From Mucilaginibacter sp. (GTDB lineage: Bacteria > Bacteroidota > Bacteroidia > Sphingobacteriales > Sphingobacteriaceae): DNA of 64,000 nt. Below are positions 34,984 through 42,829 of the stretch, in pieces. Positions within the stretch are counted from its first letter, which is position 1, and every line of letters begins with the position of its first letter. The position numbers and the translations under genes are program-made. The stretch spans positions 1-64,000 of the forward strand of contig NZ_JANYGH010000071.1 of assembly GCF_025362475.1 (NCBI RefSeq), read 5' to 3'. The notes under the pieces are model-generated. The model saw nothing but the letters and a program-made list of their open reading frames with translations. It made no database searches and had not been told where the DNA came from.

Positions 34984-37900
34984 TTATCCGATGGCCAACT
35001 TTCCGCTTTCCTTCCAAATGTATGCAGGCATTGGCTCATGTAATTGCCATTCTATGTTCATCGGTTTTGAACCACTCGATTTGATGTAATTGGCCTCACC
35101 TAAAAATACATAGGGCATGGTAAAACCATATTCATCATCATTTTGCTCACGTACAAATAGCAAGATCTTTTTATCTTGGGTATTATGATTGATGTAGGAT
35201 AAACCTTTGGGCGATTCTGGAGCGGTGGCATTTTGAGATTGCCAATGAAATAAATACTCGTTGATGGCATAATCATCATACAGGGTAGATGGCGAATATT
35301 CCTTCTCTGATTTTTTGAGGGTGACAAATAGCGATTCCATATTCAACTCTTTATTGGCAGCCACACCTTCCCGGTTTGATGATGCTTTATCAAATTGATG
35401 CAAGCCTGTTGCAACCAATATTTCGCTACGGTTATATCTACTGTGTACTTTTAATGGGAGCGCGAAATTCAGGTCGATGTCTTTTTCAATAAAGTCGACT
35501 TTGGAAATTAGATAATTAACCACTTCCAATAATTCGGACACCATTACCGGATTTTTTGAAATCTGTTCGATGCTGTCCTTTAGTGATGCAAACCCTAATT
35601 GTGGGCCAGCTTTTTGCCAAACATCATAATGGAACATCAAAAGCATCAAATTTTCTTCTTCGCTCCATGCGTTTGTATTGAAATTACTTTCAATCAAGTT
35701 CCGCAGAAATTTAAGATAGCTTATAGAATTGCATCTTAGCAATCGTTTGATGCAACCCGTTATTTCTGTTTCATTCGGTTCGATGAAGTTTTCAATTATG
35801 CCCGCTTCAACACAAAGCCGTTTCCAGTTATCTTTTTTGTAAATCAGTTGGGGTTCAATATGTTGAAACTCAATGAAGTTTTGCAGGCTTAAAGATAGTG
35901 TTGACTGATGTTTATAGTTTTGAATTTTAATGATTAGTTGTCTTCGGTTAAATCCTATGGCTACTCTAATATTTCTTAGGATTACTTCTTTAGCTTTCTT
36001 TTCTAAAACAATGGAACAGCCTAAAGGTAAATGCGGAAATTCGTCTTCGATCTCTTTAATTATTGAGGTTTGGGTTTTACCTACCAGTGCTCTAAACTTA
36101 TGTTCAAAATCGTACTCGGGCCGGGCGTTGCCTACAAAATCCAATACGGTTAAGCAATCCTTATTTGGAGCCAGGCGCAAACCACGGCCTAATTGCTGCA
36201 GAAATATGGTTAGGCTTTCAGTCGGCCTTAAAAATAATACCGTATCAATTTCGGGGATATCAACACCCTCGTTAAAAATGTCTCGTACAAACAGGTAGTT
36301 GATTTCTTTATTGCGGAAGCGTTCCCTAATCTCTGCACGATTAGATGAGTTTTCGCTGGTTAAGTAATCCGCTTTTAAGCCTGCCAAAGTAAACTTTTCG
36401 GCCATATATCGGGCATGGTCCATGCTTACACAAAAGCCCAAAGCTCTTACATCATGTACATCAGTGAGGTACTTATCACAGTTGTTTAAAATGTCGCTCA
36501 ATCGCCTATCGTCTTCGGTATATAGTTTTGTTAACTCATTAATTTCATACCGGCCGTTTTTCCAGGAGAGCTTTGATAAGTCGACATTATCTGACAAAGC
36601 AAAGTATTGGAATGGCGAAAGTAATTTTCTGTTAAGCGCTTCTGGCAATCTGATTTCGGCAGCAATTACTTCGCAAAAATCTTTTAGAATATCTTCGCCG
36701 TCGCTCCGTTCTGGTGTTGCGGTTAAGCCTAATAAAACCTGGGGGTTAAATTGTGCGAGGATAGGACGATAGCTTGATGCCGCAATATGGTGCACCTCAT
36801 CAATAATAATGTAGTCATAAAAATCAGGCGATAACAAAAGCTTACTGATTTGATTTACTAAGGTTTGAACCGAAGCAAATACAAACTCATAATTATCCGG
36901 CTCCAACCCATCAACCCAAAGTTCGCCGAAGTTTGCATTTTTTAGCACATGCTGAAACGTTTGTTGGGCTTGTTCCAAAATCTCTTTACGGTGGGCAACA
37001 AACAGGAGCCTTGCCCGTGGATTGTTATTTTTAAAATCCCGATAATCAAAAGAGGAGATCACTGTTTTACCTGTCCCGGTGGCGGCAACAACCAAATTTT
37101 TAAAGCGATTGTGTACAATTCTTTCCGACTGTAGTTTCTCTAAAATTTCTTCCTGATAAGGAAAAGGCTTTAAATCAAAAAAGCTGGTTATGCTATGCTT
37201 ATCAAATGATTTTTGTTGTTTTAAAGCAGCACTCAGTTTCTGTTTGTCTTTACCAAATTCGTAATGTTCAAAGTCCTTATCAACCCAATAAGTTTCAAAT
37301 GTCTTTTTAAACTTATCGATAATATGATTGATCTCTTTAGATGTTACTTTCAAATTCCACTCCAAGCCATTGGTCAAGGCCGATCTTGAAATATTGGATG
37401 AACCAATGTATCCTGTTGTAAACCCGGTGTTTCTTAAAAACAAGTAAGCCTTTGCATGTAGACGCTCATGGTCCGAATTATAGGAAACCTTTATTTCGGT
37501 GTTCTTTAAGCTGGATAAAAACTCAATCGCCTTTACGTCGGTAGCACCCATGTAAGAGGTGGTGATGATTCGCAGTCTTTTACCGCTATTGGTGAACTCT
37601 TCTAACTCTTCTTTAAAAATGCGGATGCCCGAGTATTTGATAAAAGATACCAGCCAGCAAATTTCATCGGATGAAAGGATCTCTTTTTTGATCTCACTTT
37701 CTAAGGAGATCCCCACATTATTGCCTGTAAATAATTCGCTTTGACTTAATCGAGTATAAGGGGTAATTTCTTTTATCCGGTTATTAAAATCAGCAAAAGG
37801 AGCATCTAATTTGGAGAAAACGGCATCTAATATTTTGCCTTCGTTATCAATCAAATTGTCCGAAAGATTAATACCCGGAAGTTCGTTTATTAGTAATTGA

Positions 37901-38130
37901 ATGATTTTATTAGAAAGCTCAATTTGCTTAAGCGTTTTATGCTCGTCCTTAATTTCATTTAAGGCAAATTTTATGGTCTCGGATAAATACAGGCTTAGGT
38001 ATCTTGAAGCTTCTTCTTTATCCAGTTGAGTGCTTTTGATGAAATAGGTGTCGGTACTTAATAGATCTAACTTGTTAGCAATAAGTTTATTAATCAATTG
38101 CTCGTAGAGCCCTAATTCAACTGTTGGCAT
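34984..38130 (-). CDS. SauUSI-like type IV restriction enzyme: PLD nuclease, SF2 helicase, DUF3427
   Basis: The domain order matches SauUSI, which cleaves DNA containing modified cytosine in an ATP-dependent way. The phospholipase D-type nuclease motif is HAK at residues 225-227 with GSSN at 243-246. The SF2 motor has AATGTGKT at 349-356, IIDEVHH at 443-448, LGLTATPERSDG and the motif VI block QQLGRGLR. The last 150 residues, from LSYINHNTQDKKILLFVREQ to PAYIW, fit DUF3427, the presumed recognition domain. All catalytic residues are intact in the 1048-residue chain. Its ATG lies inside the end of the Nudix gene (14-base overlap). The region is more AT-rich than the housekeeping genes around it, suggesting transfer. 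Confidence 0.85.
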   Translation of the reverse strand: MPTVELGLYEQLINKLIANKLDLLSTDTYFIKSTQLDKEEASRYLSLYLSETIKFALNEIKDEHKTLKQIELSNKIIQLLINELPGINLSDNLIDNEGKILDAVFSKLDAPFADFNNRIKEITPYTRLSQSELFTGNNVGISLESEIKKEILSSDEICWLVSFIKYSGIRIFKEELEEFTNSGKRLRIITTSYMGATDVKAIEFLSSLKNTEIKVSYNSDHERLHAKAYLFLRNTGFTTGYIGSSNISRSALTNGLEWNLKVTSKEINHIIDKFKKTFETYWVDKDFEHYEFGKDKQKLSAALKQQKSFDKHSITSFFDLKPFPYQEEILEKLQSERIVHNRFKNLVVAATGTGKTVISSFDYRDFKNNNPRARLLFVAHRKEILEQAQQTFQHVLKNANFGELWVDGLEPDNYEFVFASVQTLVNQISKLLLSPDFYDYIIIDEVHHIAASSYRPILAQFNPQVLLGLTATPERSDGEDILKDFCEVIAAEIRLPEALNRKLLSPFQYFALSDNVDLSKLSWKNGRYEINELTKLYTEDDRRLSDILNNCDKYLTDVHDVRALGFCVSMDHARYMAEKFTLAGLKADYLTSENSSNRAEIRERFRNKEINYLFVRDIFNEGVDIPEIDTVLFLRPTESLTIFLQQLGRGLRLAPNKDCLTVLDFVGNARPEYDFEHKFRALVGKTQTSIIKEIEDEFPHLPLGCSIVLEKKAKEVILRNIRVAIGFNRRQLIIKIQNYKHQSTLSLSLQNFIEFQHIEPQLIYKKDNWKRLCVEAGIIENFIEPNETEITGCIKRLLRCNSISYLKFLRNLIESNFNTNAWSEEENLMLLMFHYDVWQKAGPQLGFASLKDSIEQISKNPVMVSELLEVVNYLISKVDFIEKDIDLNFALPLKVHSRYNRSEILVATGLHQFDKASSNREGVAANKELNMESLFVTLKKSEKEYSPSTLYDDYAINEYLFHWQSQNATAPESPKGLSYINHNTQDKKILLFVREQNDDEYGFTMPYVFLGEANYIKSSGSKPMNIEWQLHEPMPAYIWKESGKLAIG

Positions 38131-38515
38131 TTAAAAGGTTTAAGTAATGATTTATAATAGGCACATCTGCATCTGCCCAGTCCAAAGCTAACAATTCATC
38201 TGTATGCAGCCACTTAAATTGGGCATGTTCCTTTAATATTATTTCGCCATTTATATGCTCACAAATAAAGGGTATAAGTTCAATAGTTATTTTAGGGTAA
38301 GTATGGGTGTTGGATGGTAAGGCTTGTATTATCTTGATTTCAATATTTAATTCTTCCTTAATTTCTCTGATTAAGCAATCTTCCGCGGTTTCTTCGGGTT
38401 CTATCTTACCGCCGGGAAACTCCCATTTTAAAGGTAGGCTCATGGTCTGGCTGCGTTGGGCGGCCAGGATGCGGGATTGATTGTTGACAATGAGGGCACA
38501 GGTTACTTTAATCAC
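38117..38515 (-). CDS. NudG/MutT-like (deoxy)nucleoside triphosphate pyrophosphohydrolase
   Basis: The Nudix box is complete, from GGKIEPEE through REIKEELNI (G-x5-E-x7-RE-x2-EE). The WEFPGGK context and the late ADVPIINHYL segment resemble MutT and especially E. coli NudG, which hydrolyses 5-methyl-dCTP, 5-hydroxy-dCTP and 8-oxo-dGTP. Specificity here is inferred. The start is GTG at 38515, overlapping the zinc-ribbon stop by 8 bases. Its own end overlaps the SauUSI-like start by 14 bases, so the three proteins are probably translationally coupled. Confidence 0.85.
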   Translation of the reverse strand: MIKVTCALIVNNQSRILAAQRSQTMSLPLKWEFPGGKIEPEETAEDCLIREIKEELNIEIKIIQALPSNTHTYPKITIELIPFICEHINGEIILKEHAQFKWLHTDELLALDWADADVPIINHYLNLLNANS

Positions 38516-38690
38516 AGTTGTTATCTTCTACTTCGAAAAATACGTGTTTACATTGGGTATTTAAACATTCGTTTATGGATAGTTGAAGGATGGTATGCAA
38601 AAAGCTGGAAATGATATCTGTTCTTGTTCCGCAAAAGGGGCAGGTTGTAGGTTGGTCGGTTGTTAATTGAAAGCAAATCGGCATGTTCAT
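38508..38690 (-). CDS. Small zinc-ribbon protein
   Basis: A 60-residue protein with CPFCGTRTD and, about 27 residues later, CLNTQCKHVFFEVED. These form two cysteine pairs (CxxC and CxxxxC) compatible with one zinc site like the Ogr/Delta-type zinc fingers of phage activators. It overlaps the Nudix start by 8 bases and follows the 47-residue gene by 18 bases. A DNA-binding or adaptor role within this cassette is possible but unproven. Confidence 0.7.
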   Translation of the reverse strand: MNMPICFQLTTDQPTTCPFCGTRTDIISSFLHTILQLSINECLNTQCKHVFFEVEDNNCD

Positions 38691-38708
38691 TCAAATTAAA
38701 AGAGTTAT

Positions 38709-38852
38709 TTAAATTTCTTTCAAAGCGATTTCAATTTTGTCAATTACCCTGTAGTATTCTTCACTTAACTCGGGAATAATGACGCTTTCAACTTCATCTT
38801 TTAACAATGTTAAAGCACTGTATAAAGCATCTTTTATAATTTCCTGATTCAT
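38709..38852 (-). CDS. 47-residue helical protein, first gene of the restriction cassette
   Basis: The frame runs ATG to TAA and encodes 47 residues starting MNQEIIKDALYSALTLLK and ending EIALKEI. It is strongly helical, amphipathic and acidic. It is supported by position: same strand, 18 bases before the zinc-ribbon gene, with a palindrome just upstream. It has no recognised domain. It could be a small regulator of the cassette. A chance frame is possible given its size. Confidence 0.5.
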   Translation of the reverse strand: MNQEIIKDALYSALTLLKDEVESVIIPELSEEYYRVIDKIEIALKEI

Positions 38853-38856
38853 ATTA

Positions 38857-38871
38857 CGTATTGTTAATACG
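38857..38871. promoter_or_regulatory. Palindrome before the restriction cassette
   Basis: CGTATT and AATACG flank a GTT centre, forming a 15-base dyad whose edge is four bases upstream of the 47-residue gene's ATG. Placement is right for an operator or for an mRNA structure at the start. No clear -7 element is visible in the following 50 bases. Confidence 0.4.
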
Positions 38872-39023
38872 CGAGTATAAATATTTTGGATCTTTTATAG
38901 AAGCTGCGTTTTGGATGAATTTCTTACGATAGTGATAGCGTTGCCTGCACAGTTCACAGTATGGTGCTTCACTATGACGTGTTTAGATTTCAAACCATGC
39001 ACCCGGCTCTGTATACTGGTAAC

Positions 39024-39180
39024 GACTCACCCCGCCGGTCCGCCCTTCGCGGACGGCGGCCCTCTCTTCGGCTTCGCCGGAAAGAGGGCCAAAAAGAAGC
39101 TCATTTTTAATTTTCAGTTCCCTCTTTCCAACGAAGTTGAAGAGAGGGTGACAAGCGTAGCGAAGTCGGGTGAGTTGTAA
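39024..39180. repeat. Long imperfect inverted repeat (CACCCCG / CGGGTGAG type)
   Basis: The gap 38853-39224 holds no credible gene. Its core begins GACTCACCCCGCC and ends GTCGGGTGAGTTG. Inside are a G+C-rich hairpin (CCGTCCGCGAAGG type) and the complementary pair CCCTCTCTTC / GAAGAGAGGG, with a further CTTTCC/GGAAAG pairing. Elements of this appearance are frequent in Bacteroidota intergenic DNA. Confidence 0.75.
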
Positions 39181-39224
39181 CCTTGGTTAGTTTACGCTAT
39201 TTGAGCCACAAATAACAAAGCCGC

Positions 39225-39635
39225 TTACCTTAACTGTTCGGCGTTTATTTTTCCGATCTGGAGATTTAGCGTCAGGAAGTCGAAAAAGTTCCAGGCAGCG
39301 GTAATTTGTTGGTTTACAATGCGGGTTATGGATGTGCCCGAAAATTTAACCGGGGCATTGGTTGGTTTATAATTAGCGGTGAAGGTGCAAATGGCGGTTG
39401 CGTAGTCGCCATCAACAAAAACCTCGTGCACATCGATGTGAATGTTTTCATAATTGGCATTAAAAAAGCGGTGCACTTCTTTAAAACCGTCGGAGCCGAT
39501 AACGGGTTCCTCGCCCAATCCTAATGCGTTGCATTCGGGGTGTAACATTTCGCCGATCAGGGCTTCGTTGTTGTTGTTCCAAACTTCGTTATACCAACGA
39601 AGTACAAACTCTGTGTGTTCTTCTTTTAACGACAT
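39225..39635 (-). CDS. SnoaL-like (NTF2-fold) protein
   Basis: The 136-residue chain has the NTF2/SnoaL pattern: an N-terminal helix with FVLRWYNEVWNN, then MLHPECNALG, GFKEVHRFFNANYENIHIDVHEVFVDGDYATAICTF and a final strand pair around FSGTSITRIVNQQITAAWNFFD. SnoaL-like proteins include polyketide cyclases and many stand-alone proteins of unknown substrate. No pathway partner is adjacent, so no substrate is proposed. It has no signal peptide. Confidence 0.82.
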   Translation of the reverse strand: MSLKEEHTEFVLRWYNEVWNNNNEALIGEMLHPECNALGLGEEPVIGSDGFKEVHRFFNANYENIHIDVHEVFVDGDYATAICTFTANYKPTNAPVKFSGTSITRIVNQQITAAWNFFDFLTLNLQIGKINAEQLR

Positions 39636-40475
39636 ATCGGTATTAGGTTTATTGCTACGCTAAGTTATGTAATTGTTTAAAATTCAACAAATTAACTTAT
39701 TTTTTTTATGCTTGCTCATGCGGAGACGGCTGTTGCATTAAGGATAGGAGTGGATACCGGCCCAGCGCTTAAAGCCCGCACAGTATGAACGGATAGCCTG
39801 ACCGCCTCTATCGGCGGGAATGCCCCGGAAGGGAGTAAGGATTTTTGGAGCAAGGAGCAAGGATTTTTTTTGAACGAAGGATTAAGGGAGTAAGAATAAT
39901 AGACTTACAAAAAAGCTTTTGTCATCCTGAACGATTTGAAGGATCTGTTATTCGCCATGCTTCCTTGCCCTGTAAAGTCTGCGAATAGATCCTTCGTTCC
40001 TACTCATGACGTATTGGATTTTGGGGCGTGTGGGCCTGTCAGTCTGAGCCTGTCGAAGACTCGTGCGGAGAGGCCTTTGCCCGCTATCCTTCGACAGGCT
40101 CAGGATGACAGCCATTTTTGTTACGTCATTTCCCCTTCAGAGGCCACCGGATTTTACCACTCAGGATGACCAATCGTTCAGGATGACAAATCTTTTTAAA
40201 CGTTATTCGCCATGCTTATTCGCCTGGTAAAGTCTGCGAATAGATCCTTCACTACGTTACCCATTACGTATTGGATTTTGAGGTGTGTGGGCCTGGCAGT
40301 CTGAGCCTGTCGAAGACTCGTGCGGAGAGGCCTTTGCCCGCTATCCTTCGACAGGCTCAGGATGACAGCCATTTTTGTTACGTCATTTTCCCCTTAAGAC
40401 GCCACCGGATTTTACAACTCAGGAAGACAAATCGTTCAGGATGACAAATCTTTTTAAACGTCCTTCGCCCAATAC
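39636..40475. repeat. Gene-free repeat field with a 258-bp tandem duplication
   Basis: No credible gene in 840 bases. 39916-40010 is a GTCATCCTGAACG-type palindrome. From about 40003 the window-start element follows (hairpin 40035-40110) with its flank, then a shorter GTTCAGGATGACAAATC segment. From about 40261 the same arrangement repeats (hairpin 40291-40368), giving a tandem unit of about 258 bp with few differences. 39735-39835 is a separate G+C-rich block with self-complementary segments (ACCGCC...GGCGG). Confidence 0.85.
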
Positions 40476-41348
40476 CTAATTAACCACCAGCGCTAAACGG
40501 TCATCGGCAAAGGTGTTGCCTTGTTTTACGTCGCCGGTTTCGTAGCCTTTTTTAAACCAGTACATGCGTTGGGCGCTGGTGCCGTGGGTAAAGCTATCGG
40601 GCTCAACGTGGCCCTGGGTTTGTTGTTGCAGGCGGTCGTCGCCGATGGCGTTGGCAGCGTTCAGGGCGTCTTTAATATCTTTCTCATCGATCACTTTTTT
40701 TATGCTTTGCTCGTAATGAGCCCATACGCCGGCGTAAAAGTCGGCCTGTAGTTCCAGCTTTACCGAAAGTTTGTTGTATTCGCGCTGACTGAGGCGATTG
40801 CGGGCCTGGTCCATTTTGGCGCTTACACCCAGCAGGTTTTGCACATGGTGACCCACCTCATGGGCTATCACGTAGGCCTGGGCAAAGTCGCCGGCGGCAC
40901 CGAAACGGTTTTTAAGTTCATCGTAAAAAGAAAGGTCGATGTATACGCGGGCATCACCGGGGCAATAAAATGGTCCGGTGGCCGAACTGGCGTTGCCACA
41001 TGCCGATTGTACAGCATCGGTAAACAGCACCACTTTAGGGTCCTGGTATTGGCGACCCATATCGGCAAAAAGCTTGCCCCAAATGTCTTCGGTATCTTTA
41101 AGCACTACGCGCACAAATTTTTTGCCGTTGTCCTCGGGCGCATTGGGGTCCTTTGCCTGCTGTTCGGTTTGCTGGGGTTGGTTGCTGCTTACCTGGTTAA
41201 GCACCTGTGAGGGATCGATGCCGGTAAAAAAATAAATTGCGGCGGCTATTAAGCCTACAATACCGCCACCCACCGCCAACCCGCGACCACCGCCGCTGCC
41301 ACGTTGATCTTCTACATTATCGCTTTCGCCCCTGCCAAACCACTGCAT
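40476..41348 (-). CDS. YpfJ-family neutral zinc metallopeptidase
   Basis: The N-terminus is a short glycine-rich cytoplasmic piece, one membrane span (LAVGGGIVGLIAAAIYFF) and a polar linker. The C-terminal domain carries the HEVGHH zinc motif in YVIAHEVGHHVQN and the family segments YCPGDARVYIDLSFYDEL and ELQADFYAGVWAHY, whose Glu/Asp may provide the third ligand. Length and order match the YpfJ/PF04228 family, whose physiological role is unclear. Repeat fields lie on both sides. Confidence 0.9.
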   Translation of the reverse strand: MQWFGRGESDNVEDQRGSGGGRGLAVGGGIVGLIAAAIYFFTGIDPSQVLNQVSSNQPQQTEQQAKDPNAPEDNGKKFVRVVLKDTEDIWGKLFADMGRQYQDPKVVLFTDAVQSACGNASSATGPFYCPGDARVYIDLSFYDELKNRFGAAGDFAQAYVIAHEVGHHVQNLLGVSAKMDQARNRLSQREYNKLSVKLELQADFYAGVWAHYEQSIKKVIDEKDIKDALNAANAIGDDRLQQQTQGHVEPDSFTHGTSAQRMYWFKKGYETGDVKQGNTFADDRLALVVN

Positions 41349-41555
41349 AATTTTATGATTTTTTTAAAGGGGTAACAATATGGCTAAGGAAAATGTTTGC
41401 GCCCTGGCCGCCATGAATTGGGGTTTATTTGCGTGGAGGGTTAGGTTGTATGGTGATATTGAGGACGATTAAAAAAATGTCATCAATCCTGAGTAGTAAA
41501 TTTAGGGAAACTCTGAGGAGGAAATGACGTTTTAAAAAGAGGCTGTCCTGCTGAG

Positions 41556-41902
41556 TTTTGAAAACCGTTTTGGCCTCTGAAGGAAAAAATGACGTAACAA
41601 AAATGGTTGTCATCCTGAGCCTGTCGAAGGATAGCGGGCAGAGGCCTCTCCGCGCGAGTCTTCGACAGGCTCAGACTGACAGGCACACACGTCTCAAAAT
41701 CCAATACGTCATGGGTAGCTTGTCGAAGAATGTAGGCAAAGGCCTCTGCGCACGCCCCTTAGACAAGCTCAGGGTGACAGGCCTTTTTAGGGATAGGCAT
41801 AAAAATGTCATCCTGAACGCAGTGAAGGATCTGTTATTCGCCATGCTTATTCGCTCTGCATAGTTCGCTAATAGATCCTTCACTGCGTTCAGGATGACAA
41901 AA
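41556..41902. repeat. Repeat field: inverted copy of the window-start element plus two further palindromes
   Basis: Within the gene-free gap 41349-41932, 41556-41712 is the reverse complement of the element at 1-145 and 40.0 kb, including its flank (hairpin 41608-41682). A second, divergent palindrome follows at about 41713-41781 (TAGCTTGTCGAAG / AGACAAGCTCAGG). A GTCATCCTGAACGCAGTG palindrome with 27-bp perfect arms follows at 41806-41832 and 41873-41899. The first 200 bases of the gap show nothing convincing. Confidence 0.85.
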
Positions 41903-41932
41903 AGGTTTTTTATAAGGTAGTGCCGTGTCCTC

Positions 41933-42619
41933 TTATTTTATTTCAAAAACAGCGTTAATCTGCAGGCTGATTTTGATCTTTTTAAAGTCGATATCTGAGG
42001 GTGGAGCATCCGCGGTGGCTGTTTTAAACATCATGGTGTTATAGGCACGTGGCTGCGGGAAGCTGCTGTTATCGCTTTCGGTAATGTTAAGCACATCGCC
42101 CAGTTTGTTGCCCAGGCCGGCCAGCAGGAACGAAGCTTTGTCGCGGGCCGAGATCAGGGCTTTCAGTTTCAGCTCATTCTTCAGGTCGTTGATTTTGGAA
42201 TAGTCGTAGCTGTCAATATTGGTCGACATGATACCCTTAGGGTCGATTTTAGATACGATTTGATTAAACTTATTCAGATCGCGGATGCGCAGACCGTATT
42301 GTTTGCCGGCTAAAAAGTCGGGAGTTTTTTTCTTTTGGTAGATGTTGTTCCAGGCAGATACGTTGTTCACGGTAAAATCGGTAGCGGGGATACCGGCCTC
42401 TTTAACGGCTTTTTCCACCTGGCTTTCCAGGTCACTGATTTGGATGTGTTTTTTACCGTCCATATATTCCTGTAAAGAAATGGTAACGTTGATAATATCG
42501 GGGGTAACTTCCTGCTCGGCAATGCCGGTAACTTCTATTTTGCGGCGCAGATCAACAGCCTGCGCAAAGGCACCATAAGTAAATGTTAACAGGGTTGCAA
42601 GGATAAATAGCTTCTTCAT
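41933..42619 (-). CDS. SIMPL domain (DUF541) exported protein
   Basis: A signal peptide MKKLFILATLLTFTYGAFAQ is followed by the SIMPL pattern: KIEVTGIAEQEVTPDIINVTISL, the central YDYSKINDLKNELKLKALISARDKASFLLAGLG helix block and a terminal beta strand. SIMPL/BP26 proteins are periplasmic or surface proteins of unclear function that can oligomerise. The frame is open to 42763, but the signal peptide fixes the start at the ATG at 42619. Confidence 0.85.
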   Translation of the reverse strand: MKKLFILATLLTFTYGAFAQAVDLRRKIEVTGIAEQEVTPDIINVTISLQEYMDGKKHIQISDLESQVEKAVKEAGIPATDFTVNNVSAWNNIYQKKKTPDFLAGKQYGLRIRDLNKFNQIVSKIDPKGIMSTNIDSYDYSKINDLKNELKLKALISARDKASFLLAGLGNKLGDVLNITESDNSSFPQPRAYNTMMFKTATADAPPSDIDFKKIKISLQINAVFEIK

Positions 42620-42741
42620 GTGTGATGTATGATTTTTTTGTATGTTATGACTAAGGTAACGTACTAATAGTTTAATGTGTAACAGGCAGCACCAATTATT
42701 TACAACCGCGTTACTAATTGCTTTAAGAAAAATGAAGTGCT

Positions 42742-42770
42742 TTTGTTTAACAAAACGCGGCATTACTTTG
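42742..42770 (+). promoter_or_regulatory. Candidate promoter of the Ku gene
   Basis: TTTG at 42742-42745 and TTACTTTG at 42763-42770 are separated by about 18 bases. This is close to the Bacteroidota -33 TTTG and -7 TAnnTTTG pair with one base short in the -7 box. It lies about 60 bases before the Ku ATG. Confidence 0.4.
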
Positions 42771-42829
42771 GCGTTGTTAAAACCCTTTGGCCTTTTTAAT
42801 AGTTATAAGTGTTTAAAAATACGTTGGTT

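Noticed and set aside
34984..38130. Mokosh-type defence protein (helicase plus PLD nuclease)
   Set aside because: Mokosh as I know it uses a different helicase type. The SF2 DEVH motor with N-terminal PLD and C-terminal DUF3427 fits SauUSI better.
38911..39180. An 89-codon plus-strand frame between the restriction cassette and the SnoaL-like gene
   Set aside because: Most of it lies in the long inverted repeat at 39024-39180 and its translation follows the palindrome.
41397..41471. A short plus-strand frame starting MAKENV-like sequence after the YpfJ-family gene
   Set aside because: Under 30 codons, no start context and it leads into a repeat; nothing supports expression.
41558..41863. A 101-codon frame and others like it inside the repeat fields (also near 39.9 kb and 55.2 kb)
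   Set aside because: They translate the palindromic elements themselves, and phrases such as LSLSK recur only because the DNA repeats.
39916..41902. Regularly recurring palindromes resembling a CRISPR array
   Set aside because: The copies are spaced irregularly, occur in both orientations and carry their flanks with them. There are no uniform repeat-spacer units and no cas genes nearby.
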